Source: UBA1672 sp964352665 (GTDB taxonomy: Bacteria > Pseudomonadota > Alphaproteobacteria > Micavibrionales > Micavibrionaceae). From it: a DNA stretch of 64,000 nucleotides. The position numbers and the translations under genes were made by a program. The stretch spans positions 248,001 through 312,000 of the forward strand of contig CAYGSJ010000001.1 in NCBI GenBank assembly GCA_964352665.1, read 5' to 3'. The notes under the pieces were generated by a model. The model worked only from the letters and a program-made list of their open reading frames with translations. It ran no database searches and was not told the DNA's origin. This document shows, one piece after another, positions 16,713 to 25,276 of this stretch; the stretch's first letter is position 1, and each line of letters starts with the position of its first letter.

Positions 16713-18062
16713 CTAGTTACAACTATTTAATGTGGGATTATACCAACAACCCGGCGCCGGACATATTGCATCAGGATAAGGGCCGCTTCCATCTGGCGGT
16801 ATTACCATGTAGCCGGTAGGAACGGGATTAACAGCAGCACATGAAGTGCTATCCCTTAACTGCAAATAATTAAGATATTCATCCAATGCACCATTAGAAA
16901 CGGCAGGCGTCGGATTTGGAGGCGGATAAGCCCCTATAAATGATGAATCCCAAGTTGGGTTTGTCCCTGTGATCGCATTATAGATTGCAAGTAGCTGACC
17001 AAGCGTTATTCCACCCGGAAAACCATGAACCAGAAGGTCACACGCTATTTCTGCTAAAGACGGAATGTCCGGCTTGGGATCAGAATCAGGGATGCTACAC
17101 ATAATTTCTTTTGATCTATAATCTATATTTACAAGAGATTGGTCTTTGTAATTCTCCACTGGATAAAAAGCATCATGTTCCCCGCCTGCAGGCGCGACAC
17201 CCGGCGAATGTAAAGAAGATTCAGTTGCAAAATCATAGCATTTGCTGCGTTTCCAGACATTATTCATGAAAGCACAACCGTTATAGGGGGATGTATTGAC
17301 ATCATCTGTACCACCAAAATCCGATCTAATCTGCGTCCATGGCGGTCCGGGCGCTGCAGGCTCGTTAATTGCGCGCCCCCCGATCATTAAATTCGGGAAG
17401 TTTTCTTCTATGTAATAGTTTTTATCGTCACCCGATAATGCACAAGCGGCAGCCGCAAGCGGGCTTGTTAGTGCGTCAGAAACAAGACTCATCGCAGAAA
17501 CACTATCAACTAACTGATCCAGTATAAGAACTTCTAAAACAGCATAGGTTAATAACCCACCGGCACAGCCTCCCTCAAGGTTTAAACTACACCCACGCCC
17601 TAGCGTTACCCCCAAAAACAGCTCGAATTGGGGTAAAAGTGCCATAGGAGAAGGCCCCATGGGCTCGCTACTTTGTACTAAATCATCCCCATCGACATAT
17701 AATTCATAGGCAAAATTTCCTAACCCGCCATTCGCATAATCTGGATCACTTGGAAAATGATTGTCTCCGTACCATGCTAAATGGTTCAAATACTGGTCAA
17801 AACAGGTCATAGACAGCACACTGTCCGGGCGGGCGATAAGGTTTTGATTCTGGGTAATTTCCTTCTGGCCCTCAAGCCATGCTTTTTCTGTTAGAACATC
17901 CCAAAACTCAAGGTCACAGGTGTTTCTTTCATCGTCGGCAAAGCCGAGAATACCGCTTAAATCATCTTCTACTATTATAGGAACATCTGCTGCATCAGCG
18001 TTGTGCAGGACAGAAAAAAACAAAAGAAACGCTACGCTTAAGATGCGAAACAAAAAAGCCAA
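16713..18062 (-). CDS. Secreted protein of unknown function, TTG start
   Basis: 449 residues. The N-terminus is a classic signal peptide (hydrophobic stretch then ADAAD). No ATG precedes it, so a TTG start at 18062 is chosen; GGGAAAA lies about 6-8 nt upstream. The mature protein is rich in Asp, Pro, Asn, Tyr and Cys, with paired Cys residues that suggest disulphides, and ends in CPAPGCWYNPTLNSCN. It is periplasmic or extracellular by inference. No family recognised. It is convergent with htpG, with 2 bp between stops. Confidence 0.7.
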   Translation of the reverse strand: MAFLFRILSVAFLLFFSVLHNADAADVPIIVEDDLSGILGFADDERNTCDLEFWDVLTEKAWLEGQKEITQNQNLIARPDSVLSMTCFDQYLNHLAWYGDNHFPSDPDYANGGLGNFAYELYVDGDDLVQSSEPMGPSPMALLPQFELFLGVTLGRGCSLNLEGGCAGGLLTYAVLEVLILDQLVDSVSAMSLVSDALTSPLAAAACALSGDDKNYYIEENFPNLMIGGRAINEPAAPGPPWTQIRSDFGGTDDVNTSPYNGCAFMNNVWKRSKCYDFATESSLHSPGVAPAGGEHDAFYPVENYKDQSLVNIDYRSKEIMCSIPDSDPKPDIPSLAEIACDLLVHGFPGGITLGQLLAIYNAITGTNPTWDSSFIGAYPPPNPTPAVSNGALDEYLNYLQLRDSTSCAAVNPVPTGYMVIPPDGSGPYPDAICPAPGCWYNPTLNSCN

Positions 18063-18144
18063 AATATTTTCCCAAACTGTAAACTATTACCTTCTTAAAT
18101 ACTTTAGCATATTGCTAAAGCCTCTGCCTAGTTTTGAATTGCTT

Positions 18145-18576
18145 TTATATCATGCCCTGATAGAGCTGTTCTGTCATTTCTTGGATATCATCGTCGGAGA
18201 ACTCAAAGCATCGACCGAGCTCCTCGATCATGACCTGACGCAATAAAGAATGAATGTCATCTTCGGTTTCACACCACATATCCAGAAAAGACCGCCTATA
18301 TATTACAAGGACATCATCGTCATTTGCTATCTTACGCTCTATACCGGGGGATATTTCTTTACCACTTTTGTACATCGCAACAATTTCGAATGGATCATCT
18401 ACGGCCAAATCATCTTGAGTAGCCTCATCCACCATATCCTCGATTTTTATGACCAACTCCTCACAATTACGGACCAATTCCTCTGGTAAATTTTGATACA
18501 CAGAATCCGCAAGCGCCCCCAGATCTTCCGAGCTGGGTGGAACAGTAAAATTCATAATAATTTTCTGACTATCCAC
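18145..18576 (-). CDS. Minimal metallopeptidase homologue (PF06262 type) with lost zinc motif
   Basis: 143 residues from a GTG start at 18576 that has GAGGAG 10 nt upstream; an ATG at 18555 lacks an RBS. The order PSSEDLGALAD, LPEELV, IEDM, DPFEIVAMYKSG, VLVIYRRSFLDMWCETEDD and the C-terminal FxFSDDDI follows the minimal zincin family closely. However, the expected HExGHHFGxSDDD appears as EELGRCFEFSDDD. Both zinc-binding His residues are replaced (by Glu and Arg) and the third His by Cys. It is predicted to be catalytically inactive. It is separated from the secreted 16713 gene by 82 bp. Confidence 0.75.
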   Translation of the reverse strand: MDSQKIIMNFTVPPSSEDLGALADSVYQNLPEELVRNCEELVIKIEDMVDEATQDDLAVDDPFEIVAMYKSGKEISPGIERKIANDDDVLVIYRRSFLDMWCETEDDIHSLLRQVMIEELGRCFEFSDDDIQEMTEQLYQGMI

Positions 18577-18735
18577 GTAAAAAATTCTCCTCGAACAAAT
18601 TCGAACAAAGTCATAATCGATCCGATTTTTAGGTCAGTGTATATATTATGGTGAGTCGCTCAAAAGGACAATATTTGAATCAGAGTCGTCCTCATAAATC
18701 GTGTGATACGTAGTAAAAAATTTATATCTGTGTTT

Positions 18736-18763
18736 TTGAAATTTTAATAATTTCGTGTATAAT
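18736..18763 (+). promoter_or_regulatory. Predicted promoter for the 18788 small gene
   Basis: TTGAAA at 18736-18741, a 16-bp spacer and a perfect TATAAT at 18758-18763, 24 bp upstream of the ATG at 18788. Confidence 0.5.
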
Positions 18764-18787
18764 GAAGGAAGTAGAAAGGATTCGACT

Positions 18788-18964
18788 ATGGAATTGCCAG
18801 CAAGTATTGCAGCAGAAGCGGCGTTAGCGCGCCAGAACATTGCATTATCGGTTATCAAAGCAAATGCCGAACAAGGCCAGGCTTTAGCCAAAATTTTAGA
18901 AAATGCATCAAGAACTGCCCCCGTTAGCAGATCTCACGGAACCAATCTTAATATTTCAGCTTAA
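18788..18964 (+). CDS. Small YjfB-like (putative motility protein family) polypeptide
   Basis: 58 residues from the ATG at 18788, with AAAGGA about 8 nt upstream and a good promoter. It has the layout of the YjfB family: an Ala-rich amphipathic helix, VIKANAEQGQALAKILE in the middle and a short tail ending in GTNLNISA, comparable to the GxNIDxxA ends of that family. The family is named from flagellated Bacillus, but its function is unproven and no flagellar genes occur in this window. It is convergent with hemA. Confidence 0.6.
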   Translation: MELPASIAAEAALARQNIALSVIKANAEQGQALAKILENASRTAPVSRSHGTNLNISA

Positions 18965-18976
18965 ATAGTTATTGTT

Positions 18977-20200
18977 TTATGCAACAGCACGAAGCATGTG
19001 GTGACTTTGCCATAAGTCTTGCAGTGTGTTGGCCATAAACCTTACATCATCCTCAGTATGGGCAGCTGTTGCTGTCAAACGAAGTCTTTCAGTTCCCTTA
19101 GGGACTGTTGGATAATTGATAGGCTGTACGTATATGTTGTACTGCCTTAAAAGAATGTCCGTCACCTCTTTACAACAAGTCGGCTCCCCGACAATAAGGG
19201 GGACGATATGGCTTTCACCTTTCATAAACGGCAAGTCCGCTTTTTCTAACATATCTTTGAACAAGGCTACATTTTTACGATGAAGATCACGCTCAACATC
19301 CGACACCTTCAAATGCTCTACAGAAGCATAGGCAGAGGCTAATACCGCTGGTGGCAAGCTTGTTGTAAAAATAAAACTGGAGGCAAAACTGCGCACGGCA
19401 TCAACAATAGATGCGCTTCCTGTTATAAATCCCCCCATAGAACCATAAGCCTTGCCAAAAGTACCTTCTATGACGTCCACACGATCCATTAATCCTCGTT
19501 CTTCGGCTACACCACCACCCCGCGGGCCATAAAGACCTACCCCATGAACTTCATCCAGATAAGTCAACGCGTTATATTTCTCTGCTAAATCCAGTATTTC
19601 TTCAATCGGCGCAATATCTCCATCCATGGAATATACCGATTCAAATGCAATAATTTTGGGTCTTTTTATATCCACGGCTTTCAGTAAGTCTTCAAGATGT
19701 TCTATGTCATTGTGACGAAATATAAACTTCTCTTGCTTGCTGTCACGGATACCGTGAATCATAGAGGCATGATTCATTTCATCTGAAAAAATTGCGCAAT
19801 TAGGGAGTAGCTTCCCCAATGTTCCTAAGGCCCCTTCATTCGCCACATATCCTGATGAAAAAACAAGGCCAGCCTCTTTATTGTGAAGATCTGCCAGTGA
19901 TTCCTCAAGCCGTACATGATGAATCGTTGTGCCAGAGATATTGCGTGTTCCCCCTGCCCCTGCACCGCTAGAGTACATGGCCTCTTTTGCTGCTTCGAGT
20001 ACTTTGGGATGTTGCCCCATACCGAGATAATCGTTACTGCACCAAATGGCAACTTCCTTGGAATTACCTTCCGCATCATAAAAATGGGCGTACGGAAACC
20101 GGCCAACAATGCGTTCCATAGTCGCAAAAGTCCTGTAACGACCTTCGCTCTTAATAGAATCAACACAACCCTGATAATGTTTATTGTAGTCTATGGACAT
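18977..20200 (-). CDS. hemA: 5-aminolevulinate synthase
   Basis: 407 residues. PLP enzyme joining glycine and succinyl-CoA, the alphaproteobacterial (Shemin) entry to haem. Visible are WCSNDYLGMGQHP near the N-terminus, GAGAGGTRNISGT, FSDEMNHASMI, DEVHGVGLYGPRGGG and the PLP-binding Lys in TFGKAYGS (about 249). The DEVH and GPRGGG features separate it from the related KBL/BioF enzymes. It is divergent from the PfkB-like gene across 138 bp. Confidence 0.94.
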   Translation of the reverse strand: MSIDYNKHYQGCVDSIKSEGRYRTFATMERIVGRFPYAHFYDAEGNSKEVAIWCSNDYLGMGQHPKVLEAAKEAMYSSGAGAGGTRNISGTTIHHVRLEESLADLHNKEAGLVFSSGYVANEGALGTLGKLLPNCAIFSDEMNHASMIHGIRDSKQEKFIFRHNDIEHLEDLLKAVDIKRPKIIAFESVYSMDGDIAPIEEILDLAEKYNALTYLDEVHGVGLYGPRGGGVAEERGLMDRVDVIEGTFGKAYGSMGGFITGSASIVDAVRSFASSFIFTTSLPPAVLASAYASVEHLKVSDVERDLHRKNVALFKDMLEKADLPFMKGESHIVPLIVGEPTCCKEVTDILLRQYNIYVQPINYPTVPKGTERLRLTATAAHTEDDVRFMANTLQDLWQSHHMLRAVA

Positions 20201-20338
20201 ACGGCTCGCCCTTCTTAAGTCTTTTTCTTATTGCCTTTTGACCGATATATCAACCCCTGTCCCGAAGATTCCTTCTTGTAATATCAAAAAAAAACAATAC
20301 CCTGATCATTTAGTATTACTCTAGCATTTAGTTAGCTT

Positions 20339-21196
20339 ATGATTCTTGTCTTTGGTCAAATATGCACAGAATTTTCTACTCATCTGGATGAACCTCTGGA
20401 GTTCAATCGTAATACTACATCAAAAAATGGATATGCTTTTGCTGGTGGCTCTGCAACAAATCAGGCTATTGCCGCAGCAAGAAGCGGCGCAAAAGTAAGT
20501 ATTGCAGGAACAATCGGCAACGACCTTTTTGCAAAAAATATACTGGATACATTTCGTAGAGAAGGAATTCAAAGCTCTGGCATAGCACAAAACGATAAAC
20601 CTACCGGCGTTATACAAACACTGGTTAACCCCGACGGGCAATCAGCAACAATATATACAACCGGTGCAAACAGAGAAGCCTCTGAGTCACAGATTTCGGA
20701 TAATGCATTAAACGCACGTACACTGCTACTGTTACAAAATGACTTGCTACCACGGCAAAACTTGAAAATCCTAACCCGTGCCAATGAAAAAAACGCCAAA
20801 TCGGTTTTGTGTCTTTCAAACCTAAATAATATCGATGAGGCTTTTTTCGAATATGCAGATATCGTCCTTATAAATGATGACCTCCTTCCGGATATGAAAA
20901 GCTTTCTGGATCAATTGAAAAACCCATATATCGTGACACGAAGCTACGGGACACAAGGTGCCTATGTTCTTCATGGCAAAGAGAAAAGGTTCGAACAACC
21001 TCCTATTTCAGACGAGCCTATAACAAATGTGAAATGTTTTAATGCTTTCTGCGGCACATTTTCAGCCTGTACACAGGCCGGAATTGCTCTTGAAAAATCT
21101 ATAAGTTATGGGGTAAAAGCGGCCACCCTCATGGGCTTGAACAAAACCTCACAACAATATCCTTACCTGTCCGATATTGAAAAATTCGCAGCTTAA
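20339..21196 (+). CDS. PfkB/ribokinase-like protein lacking the catalytic Asp
   Basis: 285 residues. The N-terminal ribokinase signature is good: AGGSATNQAIAAARSGAKVSIAGTIGND. In the C-terminal signature, where ribokinases have (A/G)AGDTF with the catalytic Asp, this protein reads NAFCGTF (about 235-241). The Asp is replaced by Gly and the anion-hole Gly residues are altered. It is therefore predicted to be a pseudokinase or to have a changed role. It is convergent with the TetR gene; the two stop codons overlap by 3 bp. Confidence 0.75.
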   Translation: MILVFGQICTEFSTHLDEPLEFNRNTTSKNGYAFAGGSATNQAIAAARSGAKVSIAGTIGNDLFAKNILDTFRREGIQSSGIAQNDKPTGVIQTLVNPDGQSATIYTTGANREASESQISDNALNARTLLLLQNDLLPRQNLKILTRANEKNAKSVLCLSNLNNIDEAFFEYADIVLINDDLLPDMKSFLDQLKNPYIVTRSYGTQGAYVLHGKEKRFEQPPISDEPITNVKCFNAFCGTFSACTQAGIALEKSISYGVKAATLMGLNKTSQQYPYLSDIEKFAA

Positions 21197-21783
21197 AATC
21201 CGAAAGTGGTGGCTGCCGTCTCCGCACGCTGAAGAGTCTTATCCAAAGCGGCCATGGTTTTAGAAAGATCGGGCGTCTCATCTTCCATCCATGTTTTCAG
21301 GACTGTCAGATAAACCCCCGCCAAGCCAGCAACCTTAATAGCGCCCTTAATACCATTTGTCTCAAGCTTGCATAACTCCAACATCCAGGTCATAGACCGG
21401 CATATATGAGGGAAAGAGATAACCATTTGTTTGGGATCAAACTTGAAACTCTCCAGTATAGCAACAACGCCTTCACGATGTTCGTTCAATGCATCGTAAC
21501 GATCCATCATTAAATCAAACAAACGGTCGCGCGGACTGGCAGAAACATCCACCTCTACCTTTGTACTTTGAATAACTTTTTTATCAATAATGCGGCCAAG
21601 CAGCGCCAATACATCGTTTTTATCATCAATAATATCATATAAATCGCCCATGGAAATACCGGCATGCTCAGCGATATCACTAAGTGACGTCTGGCTCCAA
21701 CCGCGTTCAGCAGCAAGAAAAAGCGTCGCTTCCACTACTTTTTGACGAATATCTAGGTCTTTTTCCTTTTTTGCACTCATCAT
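21193..21783 (-). CDS. TetR-family transcriptional regulator
   Basis: 196 residues starting at the double ATG near 21783; a longer open frame continuing to 22104 is antisense to the next gene and is not used. The N-terminal helix-turn-helix is TSLSDIAEHAGISMGDLYDII, followed by an all-helical ligand domain. The C-terminal part (WMEDETPDLSKTMAALD) resembles the COQ9-like subgroup of TetR-fold proteins, so a lipid- or quinone-linked role is also possible. It is divergent from the adenosine kinase-like gene by 70 bp. Confidence 0.8.
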   Translation of the reverse strand: MMSAKKEKDLDIRQKVVEATLFLAAERGWSQTSLSDIAEHAGISMGDLYDIIDDKNDVLALLGRIIDKKVIQSTKVEVDVSASPRDRLFDLMMDRYDALNEHREGVVAILESFKFDPKQMVISFPHICRSMTWMLELCKLETNGIKGAIKVAGLAGVYLTVLKTWMEDETPDLSKTMAALDKTLQRAETAATTFGF

Positions 21784-21853
21784 ACTTGGCCTTTTCAAAA
21801 GATGTGCTATAGAACTATATTTTGAGGACTCACACAAGGAATGGATTAAATTT

Positions 21854-22846
21854 ATGTCTGATACAAAATATGGTGTTGTTGCAGTTGGAAACGCTCTCGT
21901 GGACGTGCTTTCACAAGTTTCCGAAGAGTTTGTTGCTGAACAAAATGCAAAAAGCGGCATGGAAAAAGGTGCTATGACTTTGGTCGATGAAACGCGCGCA
22001 GTAACATTATATACGCAAATGCCTAAAGGGCTCGAGACATCCGGCGGATCCGCTGCCAATACGATGGCTGGTTTTGCTTCTTTTGGAGGCAATGGCGCCT
22101 TCATAGGAAAAGTTGCGGATGATGAATTGGGGGCTCTTTATAAAAAAGATATGCAATCCATGGGCGTTCGTTTTGATACACAACCCCTAGTGCTTGGGGC
22201 ACCTACCGGACGCTGTATGATTCTAGTTACACCGGATGCAGAACGAACAATGAATACTTTCCTTGGGGCCAGCATAGAATTAAGCCCGATTGATGTTGAT
22301 CAGCAAGTGATCTCTTCATCACAAGTAACCTATCTCGAGGGGTACTTATTCGACCGCGATCGTGCAAAAGAAGCCTTCGTAACGGCAGCTGAGTATGCGC
22401 ATGAAGCAGGACATAGAATAGCGCTTACCCTGTCTGATCCTTTTTGTGTAGATCGCCACAGACATGATTTTCTTCAACTTGTAGAAAACCATGTGGATAT
22501 CCTGTTTGCGAATGAAGATGAAATTAAATCCCTCTTTATGCAGGAGGACTTTGATGACGCTATAAGCGCTATAAGCGAGCATGTGGAAATCGCTGCTATC
22601 ACACGAAGCGAAAAAGGTGCTGTTATTATTGCAAACGGCAATCACATCAAGATTGATGCCATTCCGGTAGAAAAAATTATTGATACAACTGGTGCGGGCG
22701 ACCAATTCGCTGCCGGCTTCCTGTATGGGTTTACCGAAGGAAAACCACTTGAAGAATGTGGTAGATTGGGGGCTCTTGCAGCCGCAGAAGTAATTTCACA
22801 CATGGGACCAAGACCTGCCGTGAAACTGGCAGATCTGGCTGCTTAA
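21854..22846 (+). CDS. PfkB-family carbohydrate kinase (adenosine kinase-like)
   Basis: 330 residues. The start VVAVGNALVDVL and GGSAANTMAGFASFGG are followed by an intact catalytic DTTGAGDQFAAGFLYG near the C-terminus, in contrast to the degenerate paralogue at 20339. This layout is usual for the alphaproteobacterial adenosine kinase group, but the exact substrate is uncertain. The yejA-like gene starts 5 bp downstream, so the two are co-transcribed. The adenosine deaminase-family gene at 56815 would provide a linked purine salvage route. Confidence 0.85.
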   Translation: MSDTKYGVVAVGNALVDVLSQVSEEFVAEQNAKSGMEKGAMTLVDETRAVTLYTQMPKGLETSGGSAANTMAGFASFGGNGAFIGKVADDELGALYKKDMQSMGVRFDTQPLVLGAPTGRCMILVTPDAERTMNTFLGASIELSPIDVDQQVISSSQVTYLEGYLFDRDRAKEAFVTAAEYAHEAGHRIALTLSDPFCVDRHRHDFLQLVENHVDILFANEDEIKSLFMQEDFDDAISAISEHVEIAAITRSEKGAVIIANGNHIKIDAIPVEKIIDTTGAGDQFAAGFLYGFTEGKPLEECGRLGALAAAEVISHMGPRPAVKLADLAA

Positions 22847-22851
22847 TCGAT

Positions 22852-24642
22852 ATGAAATTTTATGGCCCGTTTTTAACAATCATCTTCTTGATCATTGGAG
22901 CACCCCCTGCTCATGCAGAGGGCAAGCTATTCGGTTTGGCTATGCATGGAAATGCAAAATACAACCAGAACAGTGCGCATCTGGACTACGTAAATCCAGA
23001 TGCCCCGAAGGGTGGCGCTCTAAAAATGGCGGCAATCGGAAGTTTTGATACGCTCAACCCTTACTCTATAAAAGGGCAAGCACCTGAAAACATGAATTTA
23101 GTTTACGACCGCCTAATGCGCAGAGTCTGGGATGAGCCGTTCACGATGTATCCACTCATTGCCGAACATGTTGAGATATCAGAGGATCGGTCTTCTATTA
23201 CGTTTTATATTAATCCTTTGGCTCGCTTTCATGACGGCTCCCCCATCACTTCAGATGATGTTTTGTTTTCTTTTGAAACACTTAGAGAGCATGGACGCCC
23301 CAATATGCGCAATATCTATAAACTGGTTTCAAAAGCAGAAATCCTTGAACCTCAAAGCATAAAATTTTCTTTGGGTGATGGTTATGATCGCGAAACAGTT
23401 ATGATTTTGGCCATGATGCCCGTGCTTTCGAAGGTATGGTGGCAAAATCGTAATTTTGATGAAACAGTTACAGAAAATCCTGTCCTTAATGGCCCTTACA
23501 AAATCAAAGAGCTTGAAACAGGACGCTATATTACCTATGAGCGCGTTGATGATTACTGGGCTAAAGACCTTTTTGTAAATAAAGGCCACTATAATTTTGA
23601 AACTATTACCTACGACTATTACAGGGATGACACAATTGCGCTGGAGTCTTTTAAAAAAGGTGACCTAAACATGCGCCGTGAATGGGATGTCACGAAATGG
23701 GAAACCGCCTATGAAGATATCAAAGACTATCAAACGAAGCTGGCCACTCCGCATCAGCGCCCCGAACGTGCCCATGGCTTTATATTCAACATCCGGAAAT
23801 CCCCTTTCAATGACCGCAACGTCAGGAAAGCCCTTTCTCTCGCATTTGATTATGAATGGATAGGATCAAACCTCTTTCACAATGAGTTCAAACGGATGGA
23901 AAGCTACTACCCTAACTCGGTTCTCGATGGATCGGGTGAGCTTTCTGAAGCCACACAAAAGCTGATGAACGACTGGGTAGAAGACATACATCCCGAGGCC
24001 TTTAGTCCTGTTTTCAAAGATGGTATCGCTGGTAACCTGCGGGCACGGCTTAAAGAAGCCGACAAACTGCTTACCGAGTCCGGGTGGACAATTAAGAATG
24101 GGAAGCGATTGAATAGTAGCGGTGAGCCTCTAAGCTTTGAATTACTCCTCTCTACACCACAGGAAGAAAAGATTGCGCTTACATTCAAGCGCACACTGGA
24201 GCGTCTCGGTGTTGATATACGCATTCGTATGATGGACAGCGCAACCTTCCAGAAACGCAAAATTACCTACGATTACGAAATGCTTTCCTTTTTCTGGCAA
24301 AACAGCTTATCCCCCGGCACCGAACAAATGCTGTACTGGTCATGTAAAGCTGCCGAAGAACCTGCGCGCTTCAATTATGCGGGTATATGCAATCCTGCCC
24401 TTGACCACTTTGCTAGCATTATTGCAAACGCACAGACATATGGAGCTCTCACCGATTATGCCCATATAATCGATAGAATTCTGCTCTCTGAGTACATATC
24501 AATTCCCTTGTTTTACAAAGGTATGGATTATGTTGCGATCAATGAAAATATTAAATTTCCGGACATTACACCCCTCTATGGAATCGTCACAGAGACATGG
24601 TGGCTAGATAAAAATGACAAGCCAAAACAGGCCGTACAGTAA
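22852..24642 (+). CDS. Periplasmic solute-binding protein, ABC family 5 (YejA-like)
   Basis: 596 residues with a signal peptide cleaved after about AHA (residue 22). Family 5 layout: GGALKMAAIGSFDTLNPY, RFHDGSPITSDDVLFSFE, the LNGPYKIKELETGRYI region and many aromatic residues in the second lobe. YejA-type proteins bind peptides. The partner permease and ATPase genes (yejB, E, F) are not adjacent, which is unusual. It follows the kinase gene after 5 bp. Confidence 0.88.
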   Translation: MKFYGPFLTIIFLIIGAPPAHAEGKLFGLAMHGNAKYNQNSAHLDYVNPDAPKGGALKMAAIGSFDTLNPYSIKGQAPENMNLVYDRLMRRVWDEPFTMYPLIAEHVEISEDRSSITFYINPLARFHDGSPITSDDVLFSFETLREHGRPNMRNIYKLVSKAEILEPQSIKFSLGDGYDRETVMILAMMPVLSKVWWQNRNFDETVTENPVLNGPYKIKELETGRYITYERVDDYWAKDLFVNKGHYNFETITYDYYRDDTIALESFKKGDLNMRREWDVTKWETAYEDIKDYQTKLATPHQRPERAHGFIFNIRKSPFNDRNVRKALSLAFDYEWIGSNLFHNEFKRMESYYPNSVLDGSGELSEATQKLMNDWVEDIHPEAFSPVFKDGIAGNLRARLKEADKLLTESGWTIKNGKRLNSSGEPLSFELLLSTPQEEKIALTFKRTLERLGVDIRIRMMDSATFQKRKITYDYEMLSFFWQNSLSPGTEQMLYWSCKAAEEPARFNYAGICNPALDHFASIIANAQTYGALTDYAHIIDRILLSEYISIPLFYKGMDYVAINENIKFPDITPLYGIVTETWWLDKNDKPKQAVQ

Positions 24643-24724
24643 TTAATCTTATTATTGTATTGAGAAACCCGCTAATCCTTGCTATCATTCGTTCAGTTGT
24701 TTAACTATTTTAAAGATTCTAGTC

Positions 24725-25258
24725 ATGATTATGCGTTCCTTCCTTACACTTATCCTTATTGTTACATTCTCTGTTCCGGCACTTGCAGGCGTAAATGACG
24801 CGATAGAGAAAAAGGGCCAGTATTGGCAGAGGGTTCATTCCTCTTCTACCCTGTATCTGCGCGGACCCAAAGCACAGCAACTCCTTAACCGGCATATAGC
24901 ACAATGTGTTACAGAGCTGCGGGAGCTTGAAAGACTTGGCGCGGTAAAGAATGCTATTCCGCATTATGCGGAAGGTTATGTTATGAGTGAAGATGAGGCA
25001 AAATTGGCTGGCTATGACACTCCTGAACGAGATAAAGAGCTTTTTGCAGAACATTCAGATTATATTGATTTTGAAGGTTGTATGATGGCACGAGGCTGGG
25101 AACGTATTAAGTATGTGCCCTATGATGTGGTCGCACGAGCCAATGAAAATTATAAGCTTACGCACACACAATACCGCGAAGAAACAAGAAAAAAGAAGTA
25201 TTCACAATACAGTACAAGTGAAGAAGAAAAGGGTGATTATGATCACCTAAATGACTAA
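24725..25258 (+). CDS. Small secreted protein, unknown
   Basis: 177 residues. A signal peptide (about 1-21, ending ALA) is followed by a helical region with CVTELRELERLG and CMMARGWERIKYVPYDV, the latter a pattern often seen in proteobacterial secreted helical proteins. The tail is Lys/Glu/Tyr-rich. There are two Cys residues in the mature part, possibly bonded. Function unknown. It ends just before a good terminator. Confidence 0.65.
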   Translation: MIMRSFLTLILIVTFSVPALAGVNDAIEKKGQYWQRVHSSSTLYLRGPKAQQLLNRHIAQCVTELRELERLGAVKNAIPHYAEGYVMSEDEAKLAGYDTPERDKELFAEHSDYIDFEGCMMARGWERIKYVPYDVVARANENYKLTHTQYREETRKKKYSQYSTSEEEKGDYDHLND

Positions 25259-25276
25259 TTCAGTTAAGTAGACTTT

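Noticed and set aside
20238..20253. TTGAC..ATCAA inverted repeat upstream of hemA, considered as an FNR box
   Set aside because: The spacer is 6 bp, giving 16 bp overall, while FNR/FnrL sites are TTGAT-N4-ATCAA (14 bp); one half-site also deviates.
21784..22104. N-terminal extension of the TetR ORF
   Set aside because: The extra residues are antisense to the start of the adenosine kinase-like gene; the double ATG at 21783 gives the standard TetR N-terminus.
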